In this document: positions 12,510 through 23,169 of the stretch, in pieces
How positions within the stretch are numbered: the stretch's first letter is position 1
Layout of the letters: each line of letters opens with the position of its first letter
Source: Asterella californica
Lineage: Eukaryota > Streptophyta > Marchantiopsida > Marchantiales > Aytoniaceae
Assembly (NCBI GenBank): GCA_036924285.1
Contig: JAYKYS010000007.1
Coordinates: 3,534,001-3,598,000, forward strand
Direction: 5' to 3'
Length of the DNA stretch: 64,000 nucleotides
Notes under the pieces: model-generated
Databases searched by the model: none
What the model saw: the letters and a program-made list of their open reading frames with translations, nothing else
Told to the model about the DNA's origin: nothing
Made by a program: the position numbers and the translations under genes

Positions 12510-13380
12510 CTTGAACCCTTATATGTATAGAGAGAAAAAACTACAATGAATGTGACAAAAACTGTCAAGAATTATCAAAAGTCTCAAAAAAAACCCTAAA
12601 AGGAACACTTTCTAATCCTAACTTCTCAGAAAATCAAAAACTATTTAATACTCACTCATCTTTACACCAAATGTGCCAATTCTAAAACCAAAAAAAAGAA
12701 AAAATCAAATGAAAAAAATATGTAAAAAAGCTACCCCTTATCACACTCTAACACCCTCACCTGCGATCCTCTCTGCCCCTCCCCGCGCGCGCCTCCCTCC
12801 CAACTCTCCTCTCACCCCTCTCCCGAAAGTGACATCAAGGTGATTTGGACCTTTCAGGAACTACGATTTTATATGGGTTTAGTAGGTCAGTTAGAAGTGG
12901 AATTTCTTCGTTACTATTTTACATTTCGGTCTTCATTTGTCTTCTCCATCCCATCTTCACCGCCTGACGTTCTTCCGCCCGATTGAGCGTACACTTCTGT
13001 AGGGTTGAAGTTATAGGGTTTCCACAAGAACGCCTTCGTACGGATCAACTCTTCTGGGTTTGGGGAACATTGCGGAAGATTCCGACCTTGCCTAGTGTTT
13101 CCATCTACGTTCGGGGTTCTGCATCTTTCCCTGGTTACATCGTTCCATTACATTGTTCTGAAGATTTAGCCGCTTATCAAGCGACGTCATCAAGGCTCAT
13201 AGTTTCCCCTCCCAAGTCCAGTGCAAAGACTTGTTTGACATAATCGAGTAAAATCCTTTTTATTTTAATTTGTATTGTTACATGATAAACCTATCTCTTT
13301 CAATTTGTATTGTTACATCTAGTATTTACCGACTTGCAAGGTCCAATTGAGAACATAGTTACATTTTGTTGAACTACGTT
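12510..13380. other. No supported gene
   Basis: A C-rich stretch with CGCGCGCG at about 12780-12830 stands out against the AT-rich flanks. The only sizeable frame (12983-13243, plus) has no recognisable motif and no ATG start. I do not call a gene. Confidence 0.5.
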
Positions 13381-13690
13381 AAGAGCCTCAGAGTGTGTAA
13401 CAATCGTTGGATCATCATGACATCAAGAGTATCAGAGAAATCCGCTAATGTGGTCATCACAGGCTTTTCATCCGAGGTAACCCAAATTGATCGCAGAGAG
13501 CAATTTTTCGTGTACCCGTAAAATTCCGATCTCCGATCAAATAGTGGCAATCTACAACACTATCAGCTGAATATGATGGGCGATTAAGGTAAGAGCCTCA
13601 GAGTGTGTAACAAGCATTGTTCATCACAAGACGGATCGTCTCAGAGAAATCCACTAATATTACTCATCATAGGCTGTATGTCCTGAGTGA
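13381..13690. repeat. Direct repeat of about 95 bp, two copies
   Basis: Blocks at 13381-13480 and 13591-13690 share 'aagagcctcagagtgtgtaa', then 'cagagaaatcc(g/a)ctaat' and 'atca(c/t)aggct'. They are about 210 bp apart in the same orientation and diverged by several substitutions and small indels. They probably belong to an uncharacterised repeat unit. Confidence 0.65.
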
Positions 13691-14137
13691 GTAGCTCAAC
13701 AGAGAGGATACCCTTCCTTCTTCCGATTTTCATGATGCACTGGGACTCAATCATGCTCTCTGGAAGAGGTTAGCGTAGAAAGTCTCTTCCACACAAAAAA
13801 AAGTCCATACCAGACTGGCTGGAAGGAAAATTCTGTGCAGGAAAGATTCGAGCTAGGTCCAAGGATTAGACAAGACGCTTCTCACGCCAGGGAGCGGCTC
13901 TTCCAGAGACACGATGAGCTATTTCCAGTATTTAATCGGTTCACTCTCCGCAGGACAAAACAGTAGGAAGTTGCTCAGGTCAGCGGGTATATAATCATGC
14001 AGCAGAAATCGAGCACAGGCTACTACCCCTGTGGATTTCGCTACGATAATTTCTGTTGAGCTTGATTAGTTTATAGTCATCACCGCAACTTCCCAACCTC
14101 CCGACCCAGCCGTAGGGAGCCGGAGAGAGGTGAAACA

Positions 14138-14225
14138 CGCGACACAATGAATAGCAAACGGATGGAAAGACCCCATGGGTAAGACAAGTAGACAAGCCTT
14201 ACAAGATAAGTAGATAAGCAGATGT
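14138..14225 (-). mobile_element. LINE 3'-tail copy D
   Basis: 'gacacaatgaatagcaaacggatgg' matches the reverse complement of the LINE tail, ending at CGCGAC (14138-14143). Left of the shared end the sequence is unique. The upstream part degenerates after about 85 bp. Confidence 0.7.
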
Positions 14226-14323
14226 AGCAGTACGCAAGACGGACCAACGACATCAATAGAAACTACCAACATTATCTGCATTGTGACCAACGACCTTCCC
14301 TGTACTACCAACTGTGTACTTCC

Positions 14324-14569
14324 ACTGGGAAATCAGGTTGCGACCTTATTCCGGGTGTTCGTAGCAAGACCTGGCGAGCTACAGAAGACAGCCGTCCACA
14401 GGACGGGACACACCATCAGGTAGCGTGTGATCCTCACAGCACTGGGAAGTCAGGTTGCGACTTAGTCCCGGGTGTTCGCGGCGACTCCTGTCGAGCTCCA
14501 GTAGTAGCCGTGTACAGGACGAGCCAACACCATTTAGGTTGGGTGTGATCTATACGGCACCCGAAAATT
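14324..14569. repeat. Tandem duplication, about 120-bp units
   Basis: Unit 1 starts at 14324 and unit 2 at 14441, both with 'actggga(a)-tcaggttgcga'. Shared blocks include 'ccgggtgttcg', 'gagct(a/c)cag', 'acaggacg' and 'gtgtgatc'. A third start-like fragment 'aaaatcaggttgtggcc' follows near 14583. Confidence 0.75.
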
Positions 14570-14896
14570 CGTGCTTCCGCTAGAAAATCAGGTTGTGGCC
14601 TTCGGAACGGAACCTAACCAGCTACAGTTTAATACAATGCAAAATACGTGCATTGCCTCCCGAAACAGTCGGTAGAGAATTACCGACTGTTTCTGGTTTT
14701 GAGGGAGTTCCCGCTACATGCAAGGAAGGTTTCGAGGGCGTCTTGCCTACACTACTTTGGAGGAAATCACTGCTTGGATTCCGAACAATGAGGGGGTTTC
14801 CTGCCTACACATTCAAGCATCATGCATTTCAATCCCAGCACAGACATGACATCAACAAGTAGGCAGTGATTTGAGTTCGAGAGATTACCTTCTGAT

Positions 14897-15060
14897 ACCA
14901 AATTGGCGAGCACGAGTTAGCTGTGCGTTCAGTTGATCTTAACAAGGCACGCCATCGACAACTCGACGTTACAACCATAGGCGCGTTACCAAATTGGTGA
15001 ACACCAGTTGGCTGGGCATTCAGCTGACCCTCGAGAAGGCACGCCATCGACAAATTGGCA
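14897..15060. repeat. Tandem duplication, 91-bp period
   Basis: Two units begin 'accaaattgg(c/t)gaacacc' at 14897 and 14988. Both contain 'cagttgg/tagctg', 'ttcag(t/c)tga' and 'aaggcacgccatcgaca'. A third partial 'caaattggca' follows. It lies beside the 14324 tandem repeat, so the whole 13.4-15.1 kb stretch looks like one repeat-rich element. Confidence 0.75.
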
Positions 15061-15099
15061 GTACAACGTTGCAGCAGCTCGCGTTGGTTAATTGCAGGC

Positions 15100-16466
15100 T
15101 ACGATGAGTAATTGACTCCATCTTCGAAACTTCGACGATGCCGGGTCCTTGGAGAGTTCGCTGCCTGAAATCTGAATCCCTAAAATCTTCACTCCACTAC
15201 GACGATCTAACACTACTGGCATGTAAGGAGAAGGAGATGCCTCTGTAGCGTCCGCAAGAGTCTTAAACTAGTTTGAAAATCCCTTGCTCTTCCAGCTCCT
15301 TGCCCCAACCCTAAGTTCAAGAACTGCCGAACCTCAAGATCGGCTTCTGTCGTTACACAGCCGTATCTCTCCAAACCTCTTGCCAAGGAAGTTCGGAGAG
15401 GATGACAAGGCGCATCCGTTTTAGGGTTACAACGGATTATCCGTGACGGTCAATCGATCCTTTTGCAAATTTTACCGGCCTATTTTGCCACCTTCTTGCA
15501 CCACAGTAAGACGTTCACGTCTCATATACAGTACACTAGTACAGAGTTTGTAAATATTTTGCTTGATCAGGCAATTGTGCTAGAGACCGAAGAACAATAC
15601 AATCGTATGCTTACCCCCATAAGTACATGTACGAAAAGTTGTTAATACATCAGAGAGTGACCTGAATAACAACAGGTCAAGTCGGTGTTCAGTATTGATA
15701 GTGTCCCAGTATTTCTAATAGCTTTTGTCATCTTTTACGAAAACATGAAAAGCACAATGTAATTTGATTCTAACAGTTTTTTAAGTTTTTTAATAATATA
15801 TAAACAAAGTAATTAATTCTTTATGTTAACAGCGTTTTGGACACACATTTTCACCTTCTTAGAGAAAAAGGATTAAGGAAAACACCGCTCCTCTAAGGTT
15901 CTCATTCTTTCCTAATCTAGATGCGGTTTCTTAATTTCTCGTGATATATCTTTGAACAAATAATGGCTTCTTCACCTTTGGATAAATTGTATCTCTGCAA
16001 CATTTTTGAACACTGTGTTAATTAATAAGTTATTGGAAAAACAATTTGTTGATTCATCCTCGTGTGTGTTTTGTGGACTCTTTGGAAAAACGCACAAACA
16101 TTTAAGTCTAAAGTTATGTTAATTTTTCGTCGCATGGGGTTGAACAAGAGGTTAAACATGGACTCATGAAGCGTGGGATCTGCTTGATCTTCCATCTAGA
16201 CACGAAACCCACAAAGTCTGTCATAAAGTCTTAAGTACATCATTCAGATGCGGCTCGACTCTAACATACAATCCTAGTTGGAAAACGAATTGGAATGAGA
16301 TTTTTTTAGTTAAGTTCATTTATTTACACAATCCTTCGCAAGGAAGGATTTGGGCATAAATCAAACTTTGGGCATATTTGTCTTCTAGAACTTGTGAGAA
16401 TGCGAGTGGTCCGAGTTGCATCTCAACTCGCCTGCGACGAGTAGAAGTAACATGACAAGCTTGAAA

Positions 16467-16503
<37 letters not shown>

Positions 16504-17130
16504 GATTTATATTTGGATGATACAAATACTAACATACAGAATTTACACTTCTATCTGGTGTGGGACGTTTTCTTGATTTCCAAGAAATGAATCAAAATAC
16601 TTAATATTGTCTCTAGCCAGTTAATTTCTCCCTTCTAATAAATTTACCCAGTACTGAATTAAGAAGCATTCTGTGTAATAGTTACCTGCTTATCAGAAAC
16701 ATATATTCTGAGAAACATCTTAAAGTTAAGAGGTTCATGACTAGTTGGAGGGTTCGTCTTACAGTCCCTACTAAATTGAGAACCCAAATTCCATGTAAGG
16801 TTCGCACATTGATACGAGAAGACTTTTAAAGTTATAAACAAGGCGACAAGAAGTGATCCAAGTTCGACATAAATTTTTCGTTGAAAAATAAATAGTTCAA
16901 ATTTACTGATTAATTATGAAATACACTTTACTCGTGAAAGGGTTGGCTCATGAATTAATCATATGTATATTCCCCTCTCTATGCTAGTAATTCTCGCCAT
17001 TAATGACGAAAATGCAATTGGGTGATAAAATAACTCTGATGTGTTTTCTGAATTAAAGTCTAACAATGAGAAGGAGATCGTCCAAACCACATTCTCATTG
17101 TACTAAATAGGTTAAACCCAGTGTGCGTGC
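15100..17130. other. No supported gene; TA microsatellite
   Basis: No coding signal is seen. A (TA)n tract of about 30 bp lies at 16470-16500. Open frames here are short and lack motifs. Confidence 0.6.
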
Positions 17131-17419
17131 TGTCACGTCAGTTTGGGCACCTCGGCTAGGTTGACCGAGTGCGAAGTGGCGCATCCCGGTAAGGCCGTTA
17201 GTGCCGTTAGGACGAGTTGGTGAGAGAGCCCACTAGGGGTAAACTTCGCAAGTAGGGCTTGGAGGCCTTAGTTCTTTGAGTTGAGCCTTCAAGCTCCATG
17301 CTATGGTGGATAGTCTAGTTGAGTGTAACCCGGATTCTCTTCGTGCTTAGAGTGGGTTTGGCTTGACCGTTTGTGAGTAATCTTTGTTGTGGTGTTGGAG
17401 ATGGTAATTTCTCTATTCA
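17131..17419 (+). repeat. 5' LTR (289 bp)
   Basis: It starts TGTCACGTCAG and ends CTCTATTCA, and matches 25184-25472 base for base except about four substitutions (for example gacgag/ggcgag, gcaagt/gcaggt, gtcta/gtata, tcttt/tcctt). From the self-priming match I infer that R, the RNA start, lies near 17269-17270, but no TATA box is obvious. Confidence 0.95.
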
Positions 17420-17423
17420 GATT

Positions 17424-17435
17424 ACTCAAAGAACT
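17424..17435 (+). promoter_or_regulatory. Candidate self-priming primer-binding site
   Basis: ACTCAAAGAACT starts five bases after the LTR and is the exact reverse complement of AGTTCTTTGAGT inside the LTR (17270-17281). I see no match to the usual initiator-Met tRNA site TGGTATCAGA here. In Tf1/sushi-type gypsy elements the RNA 5' end folds back to prime reverse transcription, and this arrangement fits that mechanism. Confidence 0.6.
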
Positions 17436-17671
17436 GAGTGCAGGTCGAGATGGAGTTCAGTAGGAACCCGCTGATCTGAAATCGTCCGCTGGTATCTTCG
17501 GGCGTTGTCGTTCGTGCTTGATTGTTGGAGTTGTGATCGAGGTGTGTGGGCGCATGCTACATTGCTGGTCGCAGATCGATTTGCTGTTGTTGGGGTCGAG
17601 CTGGAGGTAGAGGTCTAGCACCTGGGAGAGGACCGGTCGGTCCACTGCCTGCTACGACGTCAGAAGCAGGT

Positions 17672-18238
17672 ATGGCTGCTCGGATTGAGCAGTTGGAGCA
17701 GAGGATAGCTAGTATGACTATGGCTCAGCGGAGATCAGGTGGAACAGAGACTTCCACGTCTTATGGAGGAGAAGGAGGTGACTTCGACTTCATGGCTGGT
17801 GTGGCGCAGATTGAGGCATCTGCGGCAGTGACTAGAGGTGCAGTACGTGTCTCTGAGCCACGAGGTGCGTCAGTGGAGTTGGATCCACAACGCGAGGAGG
17901 CTGGTAGACAGGCCAGGCTTCCTCAGTCGTTCACGTTATTGGAGACGTTGAGGACCACATCTATGGTTCCTAAACGGCCTACCGATGGTGTAGTAGAGTT
18001 GGAGGCATCGACATCCAGGAGTAGGTGTGATGTGAGTCCATCTTCGACGTCTGTGGATGCGACGTCAAACCCGATGTTGGGGGCGGCTACAGCAGTTTTG
18101 CGAGCCCCACTATTCTCAGCCACGGATATGAAGGCATTGGGAGTCAACTTGGCTCCAGTGTTCCAGTTGGCAGCCACGCTCAGTGAGAGCGAGGATGTAG
18201 TTACCTCTAGTGCTGAAGTAGTTCAGCGATTGAGATGA
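17672..18238 (+). pseudogene. Gag-like N-terminal part of the gypsy polyprotein
   Basis: The frame is open from 17546, but the first plausible ATG is at 17672, giving about 188 codons. After MAARIEQLEQRIASM, a short coiled-coil-like start, the rest is low-complexity and rich in S, T and A. I see neither a recognisable capsid fold nor a CCHC zinc knuckle, so the Gag core is missing, replaced or too diverged to recognise. The frame ends at TGA 18236. The protease frame is open from 18234, and the junction is best explained by a small deletion in a GAGA repeat. A programmed frameshift is the alternative. The protein would package element RNA if functional. Confidence 0.6.
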
Positions 18239-19088
18239 GTTACCAGCTAGGCCGGCGATTGACCGTGCTGGTTTGGCACCAGGTGTGGTGTTGTTGGACA
18301 ACAGAAGTGGTATCTTCAGTTTGGTGGCACCTTCAGGGAAAGTGTATCGACCCCAGAAGGTCTTGTTAGACTCTGGAGCCCAACCGTTGATTTTGGGAAA
18401 GGCGGCGTGTATTGGTTTGGGTATGAAGAAGTCCGAGATAGAGAGATGTCCATTCCAGTTGCAGACATCTCTAGGGGGATCAGGAGGTACGGCTCTACAC
18501 ATGACACGTGAGATGTTGACGGTGAGAGTTCGGCCAGATCACCCCACGGATGGCTCTATGGTGAGGACCAAGGCCATAGTTACAGCCGCAGAGTCTTATG
18601 ATGTATTGGTGGGAGGTGCTGTGTTGTATCCTATGGGGTTCGTGATCGACTATTGGGCGGAGACAGCATCTTACAGACCAGGTTGGCAGTCCAGTGAGGG
18701 ACGAGTGAGCCGCTTACCAGTGCGGTTCAGTGCTAGAGTTGGGACGACGGAGCCTACACCAGGGACGATGGCATCCGTTGCAGGGTTCAGTTCGGTCATC
18801 ACTTGGCCGAGCGAGTTGTTGGAGGACAATGCCCATGCGGAGGATACTCCGGTCTTTGAGGAGGTGGAGGACATGCCTAGCATGTCTACGTTAGTACCAT
18901 CTGCCTTGGATGTTCCACTCTGGAGTTTGAGTGGAGAGTTGCAGCAGTATGCTGATCAGTTGGTGCAGCAGGCTTGGAGTGAAGCCTTTGTACCACCAGT
19001 AGAGGAACAAAGGGTTGTTCCTGCTACTGGTCCTGTGACCTTATCACCGTTGGATACGACTCCCATCGTGTGGCAGTATCCAAAGGAG
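18234..19088 (+). pseudogene. Retropepsin-like aspartic protease segment
   Basis: The active-site motif is KVLLDSGAQPLILG (18363 onward), the D[ST]GA signature of retroviral-type aspartic proteases. Later, YDVLVGGAVLYPMGFVIDYW resembles the hydrophobic-hydrophobic-G motif near the end of such domains. A linker of about 130 residues rich in E, P and S follows and runs without interruption into the methyltransferase. The protease would cut the polyprotein into its parts. This frame carries no stop in the domain itself; the first break is at 19173, inside the methyltransferase. Confidence 0.8.
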
Positions 19089-20291
19089 GGTGTATGTGTG
19101 CTGGAGCTGTTTGGAGGGATCAGCACAGGTTTGGCTGCGATATTGCAAGCAGGTATACAAGTACAACGATACTAGTATGTGGAGAGAGATGAGATTGCAA
19201 GACGCATCTCCTTGCGACATGTGGCACGTTTGGTGCAGAGATGTCCTGAGTTGTTGTCCATATCAGCTGTTAGAGGATACCAGCAAGTATTACCGTCGGA
19301 TATTTCGCTGCTGGGGACGCCGGATCTAACGTTGGTGGGCACCATTCACTTGGTGATAGCCGGATGGCCATGTCAAGGTCATACGCGTGCTGGGAGAGGT
19401 CAGGGTTTACATGACCCGCGATCTATGATGTTCTGGGAGATGTTATGGATCTTACGACAGCTCCAGATGCATCAGGTGGATTCTCCAGCGTACATCTTGG
19501 AGAACGTTCCTTTGTTGGGTGATGCTCGTACACAGATGATGGCGAGTGTGCACCAAGTGCGGTCTTGGGATGGACCAGCAGTGTTGTTGGATGCAGCGAG
19601 AGTAGGATCTCGTGCACATCGTCCACGGTTTTGGTGGACGAACTTGTTATCGAGAGAGGTGCTTAAGCGCGCACACGATGGAGTGAGACGACCAGCGCAT
19701 CTCACAGTTGATAGCATCTTGGATGCAAGACGACGATCTCAAGTGGTGAGAGTCGTCGATAGGTCACCCATGGCAGTGGTGAACCTAGTGGGGCGGCCCA
19801 TGGTAGCATTACCCACTTTGGTAAGCTTTCCAGCGTCACATGCTTATAGAGATGGAGGACCTGGGCTTGTGTGGGATGCTCAATTACGGCAGTTGGTGGA
19901 GCCCAATGCCGATGAGAGAGAGCGAGCGATGGGTTTTGCTACGAGTACGACGGCAATAGCTTCGATGTCAGAGGCTTCACGTCGTCGAGTATTGGGTCAA
20001 GCAATGGACTTGAATTGCTTGACATGGATTGTTAGCCTTGGATTGGCTGAGCAGCGTCGGATGCGATCGACGGGAGTTACTGCTCGAGCACTCTTGAGCT
20101 CTTTGTCTACCGAGTCGGTGGAGACAAAGGCTGGGGGCGAGGCACATGAAGTTCGTCATCCTTGGACATCATGGGATGTCGTAGGAGAGAATGTGGAGCT
20201 TGCAGCTAGAACTGCAGAAGCTTTTCGCACAGTAGCGGTGGAGATTGTTGGTGGTGAGCAGAAGGAAACTGCTCCAGAGGCTGCAAGATAG
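19089..20291 (+). pseudogene. Dnmt3-like DNA cytosine-5 methyltransferase domain
   Basis: About 400 codons carry the ordered C5-methyltransferase motifs: I (VLELFGGISTGLAA, SAM binding), IV (AGWPCQGHTRAG with the catalytic Cys after Pro), VI (YILENVP), VIII (GSRAHRPRFWW, the Arg-x-Arg type), IX-like (ADERERAMGF) and X (GQAMD). Motif order is canonical, not rearranged as in plant DRM enzymes. The FGGISTGL and FWW features are closest, from memory, to Dnmt3-like proteins carried by retrotransposons. The domain sits in frame between protease and RT, a position where most gypsy elements have nothing. It is broken by TAG at 19173, just after motif I, and TAG at 20289, after motif X. If intact it would methylate cytosines in DNA. 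Target preference cannot be read from sequence. Confidence 0.88.
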
Positions 20292-21326
20292 CAGTCAACG
20301 ACTTCGTCTTCAACCTCTAGCATGGTGACAGAGGATACTTGGGAGCCGGAGATTGGACCCAAGCTTATAGGAGAGGAGAGACGAAGAGTCCAAAGATTCC
20401 TGAAGAGCTACATGAATTGTTTTGCCTTCAGCATGAAGGATTTGGGTACCTTGAAGGGACCTGATATACGGATCGACTTGGCTAATGACACGCCAATCTT
20501 TCGACGTCCTTACAGGTACAGTGACATGGAGAGAGCCTTGATCCAGACTCTGACTCAAGACTTGTTGGAGGCTGGGTTGGTGGAGATGTCGCATGGAGAG
20601 TATGCATCTGCCACAGTTATGCCAGCCAAGAAGGATATGTATGGCAACTATACGGATAGACGGATGTGTGGAGACTACCGTCCTATCAATCGACAGACGA
20701 AGTCCGATAAGTATGCCATGCCGACACCTGAGGAGATCTTTGATGCAGTGGGGCATGTGAAGGTCTTTAGTACTTTGGATCTTCGAGCAGGGTATCATCA
20801 GTTGCCAGTGAGAGAAGAAGATAAGTCCAAGACAGCATTCTGAGGAATTGACTCTCACGGCAAGGATTGTTTGTATCAGTGACGGTTCTTACCATTTGGG
20901 TTGAAGAACGCCCCTGCTGAGTTTCAAAGGGTGATGGACAGAATCCTAGCAGGATTGGATTTTGTCAGATGTTATATTGACGACATCTTAGTCTATAGTG
21001 CTACAGTGGAGGAGCACGAGAGACACTTACGGGATGTGTTTGAGCGGTTGAGAGCTCATGGGTTGAAGTTACACCCTGGGAAGTGTAAGTTCTTCCAGGA
21101 GTTGGTAGAGTATCTGGGCCACACCATCTATCCAGGTGGATTGGGTGTTCAACAGACGAAGGTTGAGGCTATTGCACGTATCCCGCGCCCCACAGATGTG
21201 AGTCGAGTTCGGGCATTTGTTGGTTTGGCGAACTTTTATCGTCGGTACGTGAAGGGATTTAGTGCAATTGCAAAGCCGTTGACCAAGCTGATGAAGGTGG
21301 ACCAGGAGTGGCAGTGGAGAGATTGA
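20292..21326 (+). pseudogene. Ty3/gypsy reverse transcriptase
   Basis: RT blocks are in order: MCGDYRPINRQT, STLDLRAGYHQLPV, PFGLKNAPAEFQRVMD, the catalytic CYIDDILVYS (YIDD) and GHTIYPGGLGV, followed by the connection region VRAFVGLANFYRRYVKGF. It continues the methyltransferase frame. Two TGA codons (20841 and 20880) stand where gypsy RTs normally have Trp: TAF-x-G and YQ-x-RFLPFGL. Both are single TGG to TGA changes. The frame is then lost at about 21315-21324 by a one-base indel. Role: copies element RNA into DNA. Confidence 0.93.
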
Positions 21327-21790
21327 GCAGGAGCGAGCTTTTGTAGAGCTCAAGGATAGGTTGACATATGCTCCCATCTTGAGGAGACCCGTTAAGGGGC
21401 GTCCTTTCCAACTGCACACTGATTGGAGTATGTTGGGACTTGGAGCAATGCTGACTCAGCATGATGATGAGAAAAAGGAGTTCGTGGTGGCGTATGCCAG
21501 TCGCTCCAACAATTCAGCGGAGGCGAGGTATAGTTCGTATGAGGGAGAGTGTTTGGCGGCAGTGTGGGCTGTTGCACACTTTCGATGTTATCTGTTTGAG
21601 AACCCCTTTACTCTCATCACTGATCACCAACCGCTCAAGTGGTTGATGGAGTCCGACAAGCTTACAGGGAAGCTTGCACGATGGGCTCTGATCTTACAAG
21701 AGTATGACTTCCAGGTAGTGCATAGACCTGGAGTTGCAAACCTAGATGCCGATGGGTTGAGTCGCAACCCGTGCACGAGTCAGCAGGATC
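21322..21790 (+). pseudogene. RNase H domain
   Basis: The frame is shifted by one relative to the RT. Gypsy RNase H signatures are visible: LHTDWSMLGLGAMLTQ (first Asp), SSYEGECLAAVWAVAHFR (Glu), LITDHQPLKWL (Asp) and the trailing VHRPGVANLDADGLSR, where many elements have 'HRPGxxNxxADALSR'. The catalytic residues are present. It removes RNA from the RNA:DNA hybrid during reverse transcription. Confidence 0.92.
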
Positions 21791-22059
21791 AGACTGGGGC
21801 TCGATGGCATGACGAGGTTGATGAGGAGATAGTGCCAGGGTGGCATGCATCTGCCTTTCTTTGTGTGTTGGCCATGAACTCTAGTATGGAGAGCCAAGTC
21901 GTATCTTTCTCTGGTCAGAGAGTAGATGATGAGTCTCCAGATCCTGAGGGTGGAGATGGTGTTCCAGACCAGCGAGATATCCATGATGATGTGACCGTGA
22001 TGGAGTATCTACGTGCTGGTGTGGTAGTAGGCACAGTAAGTGCCAAGGAGCGAGATCGT

Positions 22060-23169
22060 GTCCTTCAACGAGCGAAGAGATTTCGACGAGAAGGACGACA
22101 TGTACTTCGAGTGTGGGGTGATGGGAGGGTACGGATAGTGCCACATCCATCCCAGATGGCACAGTTAGTACGACATGCCCATAAGGAGTTGGGACATTTT
22201 GGAGTGAAGCGTACACATAGCTTACTCCAAGGACAGTATTGGTGGCGTGGTATGCACATCGATGTGCAACAGTTCGTCGCACGATGTGTGGTTTGTGATC
22301 GAGTACGAGCATCGTTTAATGCTCCTACTCCACAATTACATCCCTTACCGATTATGGGGTTGGGTTACCGTTGGAGTTTGGATTTTGCGGGACCCTTATC
22401 GTTGACCGTACGTCACCACCGATATGTGTTGGTGATGGTGGAGCACTTCTCCAAGTGGATTGAGTTGGTGGCATTACCAGACAAGGCGAGTGAAGGGACA
22501 GCGTATGCGTTCTTAGATCGAGTGCTGAGTAGTTTTGGAGCACCAGCTGAAGTGCTGACAGACCAAGGTACAGAGTTCCTTGGTGAGTTTCAGGCCTTGT
22601 GTGATCAGGCGCTGATTGATCATCGGACTACATCTCGAGATCATCTTGAGGCGGATGGTTTGGCGGAGAGGGTAGTTCAGACGGTGAAGAGAGGATTGCG
22701 CAAGTATGGCTTGCAGAAGGACCACTTGGGAGACTGGGATGTGCAGTTACCATGGTTGGCTATGGGCTACCGTTTCAGCCGACAAGCGTCTTTGGCTTCC
22801 TTCTCACCGTATTTTCTATTGTATGGCCGAGATCCAGATCTACCTTCGGCCATTCGTCGTGATTCTGCTGAGGTGCTGGACCTTGATGACCCGGATATGT
22901 GGGTGAGAGCATGTTCTCAACGAGCAGAGACATTTCAGAGAGTTATGCCTATGGCTTTTGAGAACCTAGCGATTGCTCAGCATAGAGACATGTTGTGATA
23001 TGCGACTATCTGAGGAGGAGGTTATCGGCCGTCGATTCGCAGGTTTCATCCTGGCGATTATATCTATCTACAGCAGACTACACCGACGACGTTGGATGTG
23101 ACCGCAGGGCGCACTATTTTACGAGTGCGTGAGGTGTTACCTTCTGGAGTACTCATGTTAGAGGGCCGT
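22060..23169 (+). pseudogene. Integrase with zinc-binding and DDE core
   Basis: The HHCC region is seen as HAHKELGHFGVKRTHSLL then ARCVVCDRVR. The catalytic core shows SLDFAGPLS (Asp), LTDQGTEFLGEF (Asp) and the Glu in LAERVVQTVKRG. A C-terminal part (GDYIYLQQ, LDVTAGRTILRVREVLPSG) follows after two TGA codons (22996 and 23011), both plausibly CGA to TGA changes. The frame then runs to the nested insertion at 23170 and resumes beyond it. Integrase joins the cDNA to the host chromosome. Confidence 0.92.

Noticed and set aside
12983..13243. 86-codon open frame, plus strand
   Set aside because: No ATG at the start, no domain and no partner exon. It lies upstream of the LINE on the opposite strand.
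14888..14905. Initiator-Met tRNA primer-binding-like sequence on the minus strand (TTGGTATCAGAAGG)
   Set aside because: The match falls inside the start of a tandem repeat and I could find no LTR pair around it.
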